DNA of 64,000 bases from Vicia villosa (lineage: Eukaryota; Streptophyta; Magnoliopsida; Fabales; Fabaceae): positions 28,647,915-28,711,914 of the forward strand of contig NC_081186.1 in assembly GCF_029867415.1 (NCBI RefSeq). Reading direction: 5' to 3'. The notes below the pieces were generated by a model. That model did no database searches. It worked only from the letters and a program-made list of their open reading frames with translations, and had not been told where the DNA came from. Every line of letters starts with the position of its first letter. The first letter of the stretch is position 1. Both the position numbers and the translations under genes were made by a program. Positions 42,238-54,674 of the stretch are shown here, piece by piece.

Positions 42238-43674
42238 CTAAAACTTTGATGATGAGCCGACTTCACGTTCTAACATCTTCTTCTGTTTCTTGAGCTGAGC
42301 GTTCTCTGACGTGAGCTGATCGATGATCCAGGAAGCAGGAGGGATATGATGAGAAAGTGACGTTTGTGTCACTTGTCGATCGAGTACTTCAAGTAACTCA
42401 TCCTTCCTTCTTAGGATGTTATGAATTTCAACATTTTCCGTGTTGACAATTCGATACTTGTTCCTCCAAGCATTCCTTTCTTGGCATACCTTGTTTAATG
42501 CCGTTTGCAGTTTTTCAACATCGGTGGAGAAAAGGTAAATTGGTTCCCTTAGGGGAATAGGTTCTTGATGTTGATATGGCATCCTGAGCTTGAATGCCCT
42601 GACACGTACCCATTGAAGGTAAGGATCCAGGGAGATGCAAAGATGTTTTCCTAACAATCTTCTCCCTTTGCTGTGTACAAGACGCCAGGCTTGGACAATT
42701 TCCTTCTTCAGCATGTTGCCATGATCGTCGATGTTCTTAAAGAACAGACCCTCCAATTGAATATTACTTGGTATATTTTTCATGGGATAGCCGTATTGAC
42801 GACGGGCTAAAGCTGGATTGTAACTAATTCCTCCCTTAGTTCCAATAAGGGGTATGTTGGGGAAACTTCCGCAACTGAAGATGATCTTGGTTTCGTCGTT
42901 GTCAGGACTACACCAATCAATGTCTGTATGAGTGAGAGACATGATTTTCTGTGACCAGTAAAGGCCATCCCTCATGTTCCAGAAAGTGCTAGACTTTGGC
43001 AGGTGTGAAACGAACCATTCGTATAACAACGGTACGCAGCATGTGATTAATCCTCCTCGCTGCAGGTTTCTTGAATGCACAGAGTGATAAGCATCCGCAA
43101 GCAAGGTTGGAACTGGATTTCCAATTAAGAAGATCTTAATTGCGTTGATGTCGACGAAATCGTTAATGTTAGGGAACAAAAACAATCCGTAGATAAGCAA
43201 AGCCAAGATTTCCTCAAAAGCGCTCATATCTTGGATGCTGACGAAGTACCGAGCTTGATCAAACAGGAATTTGGAGGGCAATCCTTGAATTCCTCCTCTA
43301 CTCACCATATGAGTTCTGATGTCGACTACGTTCAAAGGAGTAGTTGCAGCAATGATAACGTCGTCAGGATTCTTTTCCAAACCGGAGTACGGATCTTGCG
43401 CGTACACGGGTATTCCAATCAGACGAGAGTACTCCTCTAACGTAGGCATGAGCTGATAATCTGGAAAGGTGAAGCAGTGATACGTTGGATCGTAAAACTG
43501 TACCAAGGTGGGAAGGATCCCATCTACCATGTTGGTATTGAGCAAAGGCAGAAGTTTTCCATACTTCTCCTTGAAAGCCTGGGGGTTGACCACCAGTTTT
43601 CCGAGCTTTCCCAGTTCCTCGACCTGGGGAATCTTGAAGGTGTATTTCCTAGCTCTCTTTCTTCCATAATCCAT
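42238..43674 (-). CDS. Ogre ORF1 protein (mobile-domain-like, unknown function)
   Basis: Open frame upstream of gag, the distinguishing extra ORF of Ogre. An in-frame ATG at 43725 would add MNFIEREKRRKDLRIYT. I prefer the ATG at 43674 (MDYGRKRARKYTF), but the sequence does not decide it. The protein (478 or 495 residues) has the fold signature of plant mobile-domain-like proteins (LPTLVQFYDPTYHCFTFPDYQLMPTLEEYSRLIG at ~70-105; ALLIYGLFLFPNINDFVD at ~180-200). It ends in a coiled coil (ENVEIHNILRRKDELLEVLD, SENAQLKKQKKMLEREV). Its role in the Ogre life cycle is not known. Confidence 0.9.
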   Translation of the reverse strand: MDYGRKRARKYTFKIPQVEELGKLGKLVVNPQAFKEKYGKLLPLLNTNMVDGILPTLVQFYDPTYHCFTFPDYQLMPTLEEYSRLIGIPVYAQDPYSGLEKNPDDVIIAATTPLNVVDIRTHMVSRGGIQGLPSKFLFDQARYFVSIQDMSAFEEILALLIYGLFLFPNINDFVDINAIKIFLIGNPVPTLLADAYHSVHSRNLQRGGLITCCVPLLYEWFVSHLPKSSTFWNMRDGLYWSQKIMSLTHTDIDWCSPDNDETKIIFSCGSFPNIPLIGTKGGISYNPALARRQYGYPMKNIPSNIQLEGLFFKNIDDHGNMLKKEIVQAWRLVHSKGRRLLGKHLCISLDPYLQWVRVRAFKLRMPYQHQEPIPLREPIYLFSTDVEKLQTALNKVCQERNAWRNKYRIVNTENVEIHNILRRKDELLEVLDRQVTQTSLSHHIPPASWIIDQLTSENAQLKKQKKMLEREVGSSSKF

Positions 43675-43725
43675 GGTATAGATCCTTAAGTCCTTTCTCC
43701 GTTTCTCTCTTTCTATGAAGTTCAA

Positions 43726-44468
43726 AACGTTCGTTATTTAGTTTCCTTGAAAAACGACTCGAAAAAGACTCTTTTTGTTTTTAGTTGTTTATTAATGAAT
43801 GATGCATGAATGCATGAATGCACACACAAGAGTTTTAAACAAACATGGCGTTGAAGGGTATAGTGGTCATGAAGTCAAAACGCAATCCCCGCCCCAATGG
43901 TAAACTAAGGTTAAGGATTTTTGTACCTGTAGAACGGGTTCTAGGGGTCTCAGAGTTTTTGCTCAACCTTAAAGATACGTTGATTGGTATCTATAAGAGA
44001 GTTTTCTCTGAGTGTAGTATCTGCGTGACAATTACTTCCGTAATCACCGCTCTACGTCCTAAAAAAGGCTTTAAGTGGGGTTAATGTGTTTCTAGGTCCT
44101 CCTGGTACAAATCAGTCTCGGAATGCAGTGGCGCAGTTAATCACAACCAGCCAGGCAAATCCCAAGAGTAGATTTGGAAACCAAGATTAGAGGGCCTTCA
44201 CCGGGAAGACATCCTCCATCCTATCTTATGTTGCACTCAAATCCGGGTATAGGATTTCTCACCACAAGGGGGAATCAAGCCCTTTCCCGATACAGAATAA
44301 ACAAAATAAACAAATATATATGCAACAAACACATGATATGACACAGAGGTTAGGCAGGACCTCTCTTGTTTGAGGGGGAATTTGGCATCCCTAATTCCTC
44401 ATTGGGGCTGGACCAGCAACAGGTCAACCATTGGTTTGGATGATAAACCAAGGTTTTTAACACTTATA
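43726..44468 (-). other. Ogre leader (5' UTR)
   Basis: Noncoding region between ORF1 and the PBS. It contains a CTTCACCGGGAAGACAT motif (44190) also found in the LTR (27348), and GAATGATGCATGAATGCATGAATGCA direct repeats at 43796-43822. The small plus-strand ORF at 43845-44084 is not supported. Confidence 0.6.
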
Positions 44469-44486
44469 TCCCCAGCAGAGTCGCCA
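44469..44486 (-). other. Primer-binding site of Ogre, tRNA-Arg type
   Basis: The plus strand reads TCCCCAGCAGAGTCGCCA; on the element strand TGGCGACTCTGCTGGGGA. It lies six bases inside the 5' LTR and is the PBS reported for Ogre. The same 18-mer follows the Tat LTR at 63102. Confidence 0.92.
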
Positions 44487-44492
44487 TTTTTC

Positions 44493-47400
44493 TGTGGTGT
44501 CGTTTTCTTTTACCTCCCCGTTTCACTTGGGAGGACGGCACGCTAAACCCTTCACGCGAAATTTGGAAGGAGAATGCGCCCGTGGTGGGATGAATTTTAT
44601 TTCAGTTCTTCCTACGATATCACACGAACTTTCTTATTTGTCCTACGAGTAGGAAAGGGGAAAAAAGATCTCAACTAAACCCTAGGAGTTTGCTAAGTGT
44701 GGGGATTTACACCTAGACTAGAAATTCTGGAGTCCGGGAGGTCGGTTATACATAGGGAAGTGTTTAAACACCCTACATATCTGTAGTACTCTACAGGAAC
44801 CTTCTCTGTGTCATTGTGATTGTGTTTATTGCTATGATTGGGAAAGTTTCTCCTTTGTGTTAGGAGAAGGAATTGAATTGATTTGAAAAGACAGACAGAC
44901 AGACAGACTGACTATTTTTGGTATTTTATTAGCTCGCTGAGATTCCTTGTGAACCTCATGCCTACATATCCCTAGTGGAAGTCAGAGCTTAATGTAGTTC
45001 GGGGAACTAACTAGGGAAATTAATGTTTTTTGGTGCCTTGCTTGAAGCTCAAGGTTGAAGCTTGGAATTAAATCTCTGTTTACAGTAAAGAGACATGAAA
45101 TTATCTCTACAGAGAGGTATTTGTACTATTCTACCACAAACATTTAAAGGAGTGACAGAATAACTGAATTCATTTCATTCAAGAGGGGGACCTTACTTGT
45201 GTATGTGCAAGTATACCAGTCAAATGCCTCTTAAATGAAAGAAAGATGCTCATCCAAATTAGGGAAAGTTACCACATGTCTGGGTTTTACTGCCAGCTCA
45301 TGCCTTTCAAAATCCTAAATGGGAGACTTGATTAAAATTGAAATGAAATGTTTGTTTGTTTGAATGTGGTAGAGTAGTAAAAATATCTCTCTATGGAGAT
45401 AAGCTATGTCTATCTACTGTATAAAAGATTTGACTTTAGCTGGCTTGTATGAGGCCCAAGCTTGAGGCTTTTTGATTGATTAATTAATATTATTGACTCT
45501 GGGAGATGACTCCACTGGGAATTAATTACAGGGTATTTTTGTGTTCTGTATAAAGCCCAGAATTGAGGCTGACTCTACTTAGGGAGACTCTATTTGTGTG
45601 CCTTGTACAAAGCCCAAGGTTGTGGCTAACTGTTGAGGATAATTGAATGACTCTATTTTATGTGCCTTGTACAAAGCCCAAGGTTGTGGCTAACTCTAGC
45701 TAGGGGAAAACATTATTTTCTGCCTTGTACAAAGCCCAAGGTTGTGGCGGACTCTTAAATGAATTAAGTATGGATGACTATATGGGGAAAGATCCTAAGT
45801 GTTAGGAATCTTTGACACATGAAAGATATGGTTTATCTGCCTTGTACAAAGCCCAAGGTTGTGGCTACTGAGTGATGAAGGACTCACTGGGGAGACTCTA
45901 TTATCTGCCTTGTACAATGCCCAAGGTTGAGGCTGACTCTTGACAGGGGAGTTTTATTGTTTGGGTGCCTTGTATGAAGCCCAAGGTTGAGGCTAACTGT
46001 TTTTGTTGGTTTTGACTCTATTGAGGAGATTTTATCTATTAAAAGACTGTTTTTTGATGGAAGCTAACCCTTTCCAGGGATTTTGACTCAGCTGGTGAAT
46101 TTGTCTGTTAAAAGACTGACCTTTATCATGTTTTTTTTTTTTGGAGGCTGACCCTTTCCAGGGGTTTTGACTCTTTTGGGGAAATTATCTCCTAAGAGAA
46201 TGAAATCTATTTTTTTTTTTGACATTTATTAATTGACTTTGGAGGCTAACCCTTTCCAGGGGTTTTTATTAAAATGAAGGAATGTGTGGAAGCTAACCCT
46301 TTCCAGGGATATTTATTGAAATGAAAAGTGGATGGCAGAAAGATTATCTAGTGGAGACTTCTTGTTTAAAGCCCAAGATGAAGGCTGACTCAATGCTGAG
46401 GATGACCAAAACATAGATCCTAGACTCTACTAAGGAGGATTGATGAAGATAAGGGTGACAGAGACTGTCCATGTCTCTCATTCCAAAAATGTACTCAATG
46501 TGAAATTGAGACAAACTTAGCTTGTTTTAAGTCTGGTTTAAATTGGAAGAAACTCACCAGGGTAGGCTAAAAGGTGACTAAAGACCTGTTCCTATGTTTA
46601 TAAGAAACCTGATGGGTCCTTGTATACAAGCTCAAGAGGAAGCTGGAAATGCTTTTAAGAAGCCTGTGGGTCCTTGTACAAAGCCCAAGAGGAGGCTAAT
46701 CGAGGGTCCTTGTTATAGCACAAGAGAAAGCTATGTAGTTTTGAACTTATTTTGGCTCTAAGCAAATGGGTAAGAGGTTTCACCGGGAATAATTCCTCTT
46801 TGGGTGGATGTGTCCTATTACTTTTGGATTCTAAGGTTTTTGCCAAGATGTTTCACCGGGAATAATTCATCTTGGGGGTTTGAACTACAGATCTCTAATT
46901 AGGAAAGAGCCTTCACCGGGAAGACATTCTCAATCCTAGGTCATATTCCTATAATATATATATAGTTTAACTGTCCTAAGGTTTATACTCAAACGTAGTT
47001 CTAAACTAATATATGCACAGTTTATATTTGACAGTAATTTAAATAAAGACTGTAAATTGAAAGCTTGTAAAGCCTAACCTGGATGGAGTGGAGGCCATTG
47101 AAGAAGTATGTACAGAGCCTCAACAGTAATTTTTGTTGTTTTTGTTGATAACAGTTGAATGTATATGATAAACAGTTAATGGTTTTTGAAAACAGAAGAA
47201 GTGAAGATGGACAAAGGTCACATAGGTATCTGAAGAGTTTCACCGGGAATAATGCCCTTCAAATACCAGAAGAATGTTTTTGAAAACAGAAAGAAGATTT
47301 TGAAAATACAGTTTTGAAAACAAGCTAAGAAGAGAAGGTTTTTGGGACTTACACTCTATTAGAGGCCCACTTAAAAATGATTTACTGTTTATGAAAACAG

Positions 47401-50400
47401 TTGAAGAAAAGATTGAAATGATATAAGGTTTTGTTGTTTGAAAACCTTAATCATCTGTTTAATCAGAGATTGAAAACAATTTTGTAGATTGACAAAAGTC
47501 AACTTAATTAAGGCAAAGATGAAATCTATACCTAATTAAGACCTAAATAAATAGGGTTTTTATCATAACATTATTCACAAAGTAATTAGGTTAAAACAAA
47601 ATGAATATATATATTTTAAAGTATTTAAGAAAACATTTAAAACATACTATTTTAAACCTAATTAAAATACATGAAATAAATAATATTTTTATGATTTTTT
47701 TGATTATTTATAAAATATATATATTAATCAACAAGTGTTTAAAAAATGAAGTCAAAATGAATTAATTTGATAAGTTAAATAATTGGTTAAAGTTGTGAAG
47801 GAATTAAGTTAGAAAAGTGATAAAAAATAGGTTTTGGTCCTAGCAAGGCTTGAACTCACGCCCTTGAGGTTACCAGTCCAAAACAACACCACTGAGCCAA
47901 CGCGCGCTCAGTGTTAGTGACTTGCCTCCATTTGGTCATGTTTCAAAACAAGTTGTAAACCCTTAAAAAATAAAAGAATCAAAAAAAGTCTGGGGCGAGG
48001 GGGATTCGAACCCCAGACTTGTGGCATGATGATACTAAGGGCGCATGTGTGGCCACTAGGGCAAGTTGTTTAGTCATTAATAAAACGCATATCACTCAAA
48101 ATAAAATAAACTCTGCCCTGAGATTTGAATTTTGCGCGCCACCACCATCTTCGTCTTCAACCTCAAGCTCTATGAATTTGAATTTCTGAACTTACTCATT
48201 TCTCAATCATTTGCCATGATGTAAACACGAAACTTGCTCTAATTTCACTCACGATTCTAAATATGTAACTAACATGAACTAATATTAACTACATCTAACT
48301 AATTTATCAGAAATCGTGAAGAACCCTAAAATTTCAAAATCAAATTAAATGACTATACTGAAAGATAAATGGATGATGATAGAGGGTTTTCAATCCTCTG
48401 ATGATGCTGAACAAGATAGAATCGAGCTATTTCACAAAAGGTACTTAAATTAGAGAGGTGAAGTTCAGAAACTTACCTCTGAAAATGGAGGTCGTGAGGA
48501 TGATTGAGAGCACCTGGGCTTGAATGAATGATCTCAATAGCTTCCCTGAGACTCAATGATGCTAACTGGATGCTTATTGTAGCCTGAATCCTTCTGAATT
48601 GTTCTATGGACCTCCCTCGATTTGAGCTTCAAGTGGACATGGAGGTTGTTGAATCCTGAGTTACAGATGAGCTGCAGCCATCTGGTTAGCTTCACTATGA
48701 CCTGAGGAGTGTGTCTGGATGATTGGCTTGCCTTGAAACCTTCTGAATCACTCCATGGACCTCCAACTGCAAGTGCTCCAAAGTGAGAGCAACAATGGTG
48801 TTTCTCCACCTACAGAAGTGATCCAGGTGCTTGGATCACCTCAAATGACCTCCCTTGAGATGTTAGAATGCTCACTTCCCAAAGATAAGCTTTGGTTTGA
48901 AGAAATCGATTCTTCTTGCCAAAGAACTTTGAAAAACAATGAACAAGAGGAGAGAAAGAGAAAGCAAGGAATATGGTTGCTTTGGTGTGTTTTTTGAATG
49001 AGAATGAGGCCTCTATTTATAGGCAAATGTCTCAGTACTGATTGGGAGAGTGAGCTTGCTTAGTGAAGTAAGTTTGGTTTCTTAGCCATGAAGAAATTTC
49101 AAAGAATATCCAAATGTGATCATTGCATTTTCGAGCCACCTCCCCTATCCATTGATTCTATCTGATCTTAGGGGACAATTCAGATGCAAAGTGAGCTCTA
49201 ATTGGTTGGTGAGAAGATTCCTTGGGTGATTCATCAATTTGCCATAAATTCTCAAATGTAATCATTACATAATCACATGTTCTTGTTTTAGAATCTTCTT
49301 CAATCCTTATGGCATGGTGAAAATGAATGCATGGCATGGTTTCAGATGTGTTATGGGTCATGTAGCATCCATAAGAGAGGTTATTTGCACAAAATTTGCA
49401 AAGTCCAAAAGTGTTCATGACCTATAATTTTACTTCATGAGGCCAACTTTGAACAAGCATAACTCCTAGCTCAAATTGAATTTGGAGAAGGTTGAACACA
49501 ATTTGGAAAGCCCTAAACATCTACTTCAAATCATTAGTTTATGTCTTCTTCAGAATCATTTAGGAAATTTGTGAAAAATGAGCCTAAAGTTGGATGAAAA
49601 CTAGGTTAAAACACTTAGAAAAATTTCTAAGTGTTTATGACCTAAACTTCAAAATTTCCAAAACTTCATAAATGGTTGATCTTTTGAAAAAAGTTCCTTT
49701 GTAAGATGTTGTTTTATTTTGCAAGATCTACAACTTTCATGTTGGAAGTTTTTTGAGTTGTGTAGGTGAAATTTTGAGATCTCACCATGCCTTCAAAAAC
49801 CCTAATTCCCGACTTTTCGCTCCTTGATGAATTTCTTTGAATTTCTTTGGCCAAATGACTTTGACATCCATATATTGATGATATTGATCTTTGAAAGTCA
49901 TTTTTTGACCAAAAGCCTTAAAAGTCAATGATGATCCTTCACAGTTGACTTTTTCCTGACAAAGTGAATTTTTGGGCTTTTGTGTAGAAATAAGATCTTC
50001 TCCACAAATGGATGATATAAATGGATTATATGGAGGTAGTAGAGATCCTTGAATCATGTCTTGAGTTTTGGATTCATGCCCTGATTCAGAAGTCAACTAT
50101 CTTGGTGAATTAGGTCAAAACCCTAATTTGTCGACCATGTGAAAGTAATGACTGTAGACTTTGAATTGAAGTGTGATGTCCAGTAGACCTTGTAATATGA
50201 GTTATTTGAAGATGATTGATGTCTTTGAATGACCCTCTGAGGTTTTTTAGGGTTTCCCAAATGTGATCCCTGATTTCAGTCCTTGATAGGCTCAGAACCC
50301 TAGTCTGGCGACCTGAGTAAACCTGTACTCATATGACTGGATGTCTAATCAATCATAGATGAGAAAAGTGAAGTCTTTGAGCCTCATGATTGTATTAGGG

Positions 50401-50563
50401 ACTAATCCTTGTATTGATTGATCCTTTGCCTGAGCTTTCTTGTCTTTGAGCATCCTCGATTAGGTACCAGATGGAGAAATGACTGCTCTGGGTACTTGTC
50501 TTGACCTGATGAACAATCCTGAAGGTATGTCATCTCAGGGGGGTCAAAAATTAGGGTATGACA
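44493..50563 (-). repeat. 5' LTR of Ogre (6071 bp)
   Basis: Adjacent to the PBS, hence the upstream LTR on the minus strand. Differences from the partner LTR seen by eye include a one-base indel near 44708, longer T runs near 46130 and 46210, and about ten single-base changes. It carries the same hairpin array (45034-46730), tRNA-like modules (47837-48066) and TATA box (49014-49021). Confidence 0.97.
49014..49021 (-). promoter_or_regulatory. TATA box in the Ogre 5' LTR
   Basis: Minus strand TATAAATA in GCCTATAAATAGAGGCC. This is the copy that would drive full-length Ogre RNA. Confidence 0.65.
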
Positions 50564-50568
50564 CTCTG
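50564..50568. repeat. Target-site duplication (right) of Ogre
   Basis: CTCTG, equal to 24929-24933. Confidence 0.95.
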
Positions 50569-51115
50569 AAGCTATCCGAGGGAAGCAGAAATCAGAAGCT
50601 GTGAATGTTCTAAAGATCCAGAAAACTCAAGTTCTGAAGCTGTCCTAAATGGAAGCAGAAATCAGAAGCTGTGAATGTTCAGAAGATCAAAGAAATTCAA
50701 GTTCTGAAGCTGTCCTAGATGGAAGCAGAAATCAGAAGCTGTGAATGTTCAGAAGATCAAAGAAATTCAAGTTCTGAAGCTGTCCTAGATGGAAGCAGGA
50801 ATCAGAAGCTGTGAGTGTTCTAGGGATCTAAAGAAATTCTAGTTCTGAAGCTGTCCAATGGAAGCAGAAGTCAGAAGCTATGAATTCTCTGAAGATAGAA
50901 GCTTATGTGATCGTCTCTACCGAAATAATCAGGGAAGTCTTTTATTAAAGTTCTTCGAGTATTTATTTCAGGGGGAGATTATTTATCTCAGGGGGAGATT
51001 GTTAATCTCAGGGGGAGACATATTCATATGCTTATGCTATAGCTGTGTAATTTGTCTTTTGCCGTCTCCTCTTTCTGATCGCAAATTCATATCATTTATA
51101 TATGTTTTTGTCATC
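50569..51115 (+). repeat. SIRE 3' UTR, part 2: ~70 bp tandem repeats and reiterated polypurine tracts
   Basis: Resumes the 3' UTR after Ogre. A ~70 bp unit (AAGCTGTCCTAGATGGAAGC ... GAATGTTCAGAAGATCAAAG) repeats about four times from 50569 to 50860, matching the array at 1490-1735. Three copies of CAGGGGGAGA lie at about 50969-51018. Confidence 0.85.
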
Positions 51116-51132
51116 ATCAAAAAGGGGGAGAT
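51116..51132 (+). other. Polypurine tract of SIRE plus-strand element
   Basis: TCAAAAAGGGGGAGAT directly before the LTR. Confidence 0.9.
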
Positions 51133-52341
51133 TGTTAGAACAAGATTTGTTCTGATCAATTATCTTAGTTTTGATGATAACAATAATATGAATTTTGCTT
51201 AAGATAATATGGTACTCTAATCCAATGCAATTTCCTTTTCAGGAAATATATAAAGAGTATGCATAATTCAGCGCTCAGAAGCTTTGTCTCAAAGGGTTCA
51301 GCATGCAACATCAGAACATGGTCTGGCAAGACATCAGAAGATGGTCGAAGCAGAATCAGAACATGGGTCTAGGGAAGCATCAGAAGAACAAGAGAACAGA
51401 AGCACTGAAGTTCTGATGGTATCACGCTCAGAAGCACTTCAAGGTCAGAAGATCAGAAGATGCTTTGCACCAAGCTGTTTGACTCTGATGATATTCAAAC
51501 GTTGTATTCACAAACATCAGATCAGAAGGAAGTACAAGTGGCAAGCTACGCTGACTGACAAAAGGAACGTTAAAAGCTATTATAGGCTACGTCAGTAGAC
51601 ACAGCGTGAACAAGGATCGAGGTAGTTGACAAAAGCGTATAACATTAAATGCGATGCTGTACGGAACACGCAAAGCATTAAATGCACTCAACGGTCATCT
51701 TCTCCAACGCCTATAAATATGAAGTTCTGATGAGAAGCAAGGTTAACGATTCTGAACAAAAACAACGCCTATTAACTTGCTGAAACTCTGTTCTACTCAA
51801 AACTCAGAATCTTCATCTTCATCAAAGCTCACTACATTGCTGTTGTAATATATTAGTGAGATTAAGCTTAAACGTTAAGAGAAATATCACAGTTTGTGAT
51901 TATAGCTTTTTAAGAAGCAATTGTAATACTCTTAGAATTGATTACATTAAGTTGTAAGGAACTAGAGTGATCGTGTGGATCAGAATACTCTAGGAAGTCT
52001 TAGAGGTTATCTAAGCAGGTTGTAACTAGAGTGATCGTGTGGATCAGAATACTCTAGAAAAGTCTTAGAGGGTATCTAAGCAGTTGTTCCTGGAGTGATC
52101 AGTGTGTGATCAGAAGACTCTGGAAGACTTAGTTGCTGACTAAGTGGAAAACCATTGTAATCCGTGCGATTAGTGGATTAAATCCTCAGTTGAGGTAAAT
52201 CATCTCTGCGGGGGTGGACTGGAGTAGTTTAGTTAACAACGAACCAGGATAAAAATAACTGTGCAATTTATTTTTATCTGTCAAGTTTTTAAAGCTACAC
52301 TTATTCAAACCCCCCCTTTCTAAGTGTTTTTCTATCCTTCA
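51133..52341 (+). repeat. 3' LTR of SIRE plus-strand element (1209 bp)
   Basis: Same length as the 5' LTR, with about four substitutions (near 51313, 51616 and 52072-52073). It ends in CA before the duplication CTAAT. Confidence 0.95.
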
Positions 52342-52346
52342 CTAAT
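52342..52346. repeat. Target-site duplication (right) of SIRE plus-strand element
   Basis: CTAAT, equal to 17782-17786. Confidence 0.95.
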
Positions 52347-52834
52347 CACATTAATGAGTTTCTGAGATGTCATAGAGCAGTATTGGACGATCGCGTGAGG
52401 CTTAGAATGATTGAATCAAGTGGCGCCATCGCTAGGGCATGAAAGTTTCTCATCTTTGTTTTCGTATTTTTAAGGATGTTTCAGGTCAAACCGGTGCTGC
52501 CATCGTGTTCGCAGCCATGGAATTAGGGTATCTGGGTGTTTTTCTGCTTTGTTCACGTTTGTTTTTGCAGGTTGCAGGATTGCTTCTCGCCGGAGAAGAC
52601 GATCGGTGGAAATCCGTCCGGTGGCCCCCTTCGTTTGACCAGTCTCCAGCCCTATGTGGCAGTTCCAGACGTCCTGATTGGCCAAACGAAGTCAACCGTT
52701 TCTCTCTCTGCTTCTGATTGGTCTGCTCAGTGGTCGTGGGGTCCACTTTGACTCATGTTTGAAATTGTCATTAAGTGCGCTTTTCTTCTTTATTTTATTA
52801 TTTGGTATTGGTTAATTATCAACAATTGTGCATA

Positions 52835-52900
52835 GCAGAGATGGAATAACGTGAGAGTGTTTCACCAGCTAGGCCTGAGTTCGAACCCAGGCTACTGCAA
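52835..52900 (+). other. tRNA-like T-arm module in the Tat-clade LTR
   Basis: GCCTGAGTTCGAACCCAGGC at 52873-52892 contains a B-box-like AGTTCGAACCC within a self-complementary arm, in the same orientation as the LTR. An A box is not convincing. It parallels the tRNA-like modules of the Ogre LTR but is a different sequence. Confidence 0.35.
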
Positions 52901-54674
52901 GTATTTTATTTGCATTTTCTTGCCCAGAGATTCAATGCTGCAGCCCTCACGCATGCCCACGCTACACCACTCTCTCTCAACCGTCAGATGCTTGCGCAGT
53001 TAGATCCAACGACTCATAAAGCGCTGGGATACCATACACTCTCACAGGCCTACCACATCTGATCCCAGCTAAGTTCCTTTGTAAATTTTTTATTAGTTTT
53101 TATTGCATAATTCTTTTTAGTTATTTATGTATTCTTTTTTTAATTAAATTTATTATTTACTTCAAATTCTTTTAATAAATAGTAAATTTTCTTATATAAA
53201 TTACAAAAATGTTTTTTATTATTTAATCGAAAACTCGATTTTCTTTACAAACCTTTAATTTTAATTTTTATACGCTTAATTAGTTAAAATATTAGGTTTA
53301 ACCTTATAATTATTATATTCTATTCTGGCTCGTCTAGCCACCTTATCGAACTTTCGATTCCATTAAGCCCTTAGGGTTTGTTCAATCCCATTTATTTATT
53401 TTATTCGCCTTTTGAGGATAAAATAGGGTTTATACCCATAGTTAACGAATCTTAAATGCACTAACATCTCTCTTCTTCATGCCTACTTTTCAGGGTTGCT
53501 TCAAGATCCACCGATTACGCGCCACGCTGATCAAAAAGCTAAGTTTTGATCCCTCTTTTTTTATTTTATTATTTTATTTTATTTAAATTATTTTTACCTT
53601 TTATTTTAATTTTTTGCCTTATAGCTTGAATTAGGATTGGTTTCAACTGTCAATGAATCACTCATACACTTACCACTATTATTTTCCTATTAATTTTCAG
53701 AATTGATCGAGGGTTCGAGGAAGATCAAGGCATTCAAGAATTTTTGTTAATTATTGTTCTCTCTTTATTGCCTTAATTTTCCCCATCCCCGCAGGTGTTT
53801 ATTGTAATAGCGTAGGAATTTATTTTCTTCCTTTAATTTCCGTAATTATAAACTGCGTGGTTAGTAATCTTAGGGAGTGCAAGCCTTTAATAGAGTAGAT
53901 AACTAATTATAAGATAAATATTATCTGAATACAACCACGTGATTGATGCACACACTCACCTTTAGGGTAATCCCTCTGGTTGCCTTGTTGCCTTATACTG
54001 TTGCCTTATTGTTGCCTTATACTGTTGCCTTATTATTGCATGTTGCCTTTAAACGTAAAGATAGTCAAGTCCCTCGATTCCGAGGATACCTAAAGCAATG
54101 TTGCCTTCAAAGTTATTGAAACTCCCTCGATGTTGCCTCGTCCCTATTGCTAAGGTATCCTCGCATGATGCCTAAGAAAATTAAATGACTATTATGTCCT
54201 TCCCTTAGACTACCTGCCTTCTTTATGGCAAGGGACAGTCTTATGGCGAACGATTACTATCGATGACCCGCACATCCAATTGAAAGACTTTCTGCCCTCT
54301 TATGGCATGGATAGATCCTTTCACCCGAAAGACTAAAAGAACAATATTTAAAAACTTAGGGTAGTTGCTATTAATTGCTTGCTCTAAATTCAAAACCTTT
54401 TTCCTACTTCTTTTCAAAGAATCAAATTCAAAAAGACTACGCTTATTTACAAGCTAAAGTTCTTTTTCAAAGGTTTTCTATTCACACCCTACTTTTCAAA
54501 CATTTCAAAACAAACAAGTGAGCCAAGCAATTAAGAGCCCATGGATAACCATGGATGCAAAGGGTGCCTTACACCTTCCCTTTGTATAACTTACCCCCCG
54601 AACTCAAAATCTTTCAAAAGGTCTTTTTCTGTTCTTTTAGCCTTTCCTAAAATTGGATAAAATAAAAGTCGGTG

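Larger units (their letters stand above)
24934..50563 (-). mobile_element. Ogre (Ty3-gypsy, Tat clade), complete, minus strand, 25.6 kb
   Basis: LTRs of 6064 bp (24934-30997) and 6071 bp (44493-50563) differ at about a dozen positions and are flanked by CTCTG. The internal region, read on the minus strand, has a tRNA-Arg-type PBS, a leader, ORF1, ORF2 (gag-protease), a ~360 bp gap, ORF3 (RT, two RNase H regions, integrase), a repeat-rich 3' UTR and a polypurine tract. Extra ORF1, very long LTRs and hypervariable 3' UTR are published Ogre features. All three ORFs are open. It sits inside the 3' UTR of the plus-strand SIRE element, so it inserted after it. Confidence 0.97.
17787..52341 (+). mobile_element. 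SIRE/Maximus-type copia element, plus strand, carrying a nested Ogre
   Basis: Two 1209 bp LTRs at 17787-18995 and 51133-52341 differ at about four positions by eye and are flanked by the duplication CTAAT. Removing the nested Ogre (24934-50563) and one copy of its duplication leaves about 8.9 kb. Gag has a one-base deletion, and pol has lost RT and RNase H. The env-like ORF is intact. The element is therefore non-autonomous now. Whether it was already so when it inserted is unknown. Confidence 0.95.

Noticed and set aside
52439..52751. Four overlapping small ORFs on both strands
   Set aside because: They lie in the GC-rich part of a Tat-clade LTR. Overlap in several frames argues against coding.
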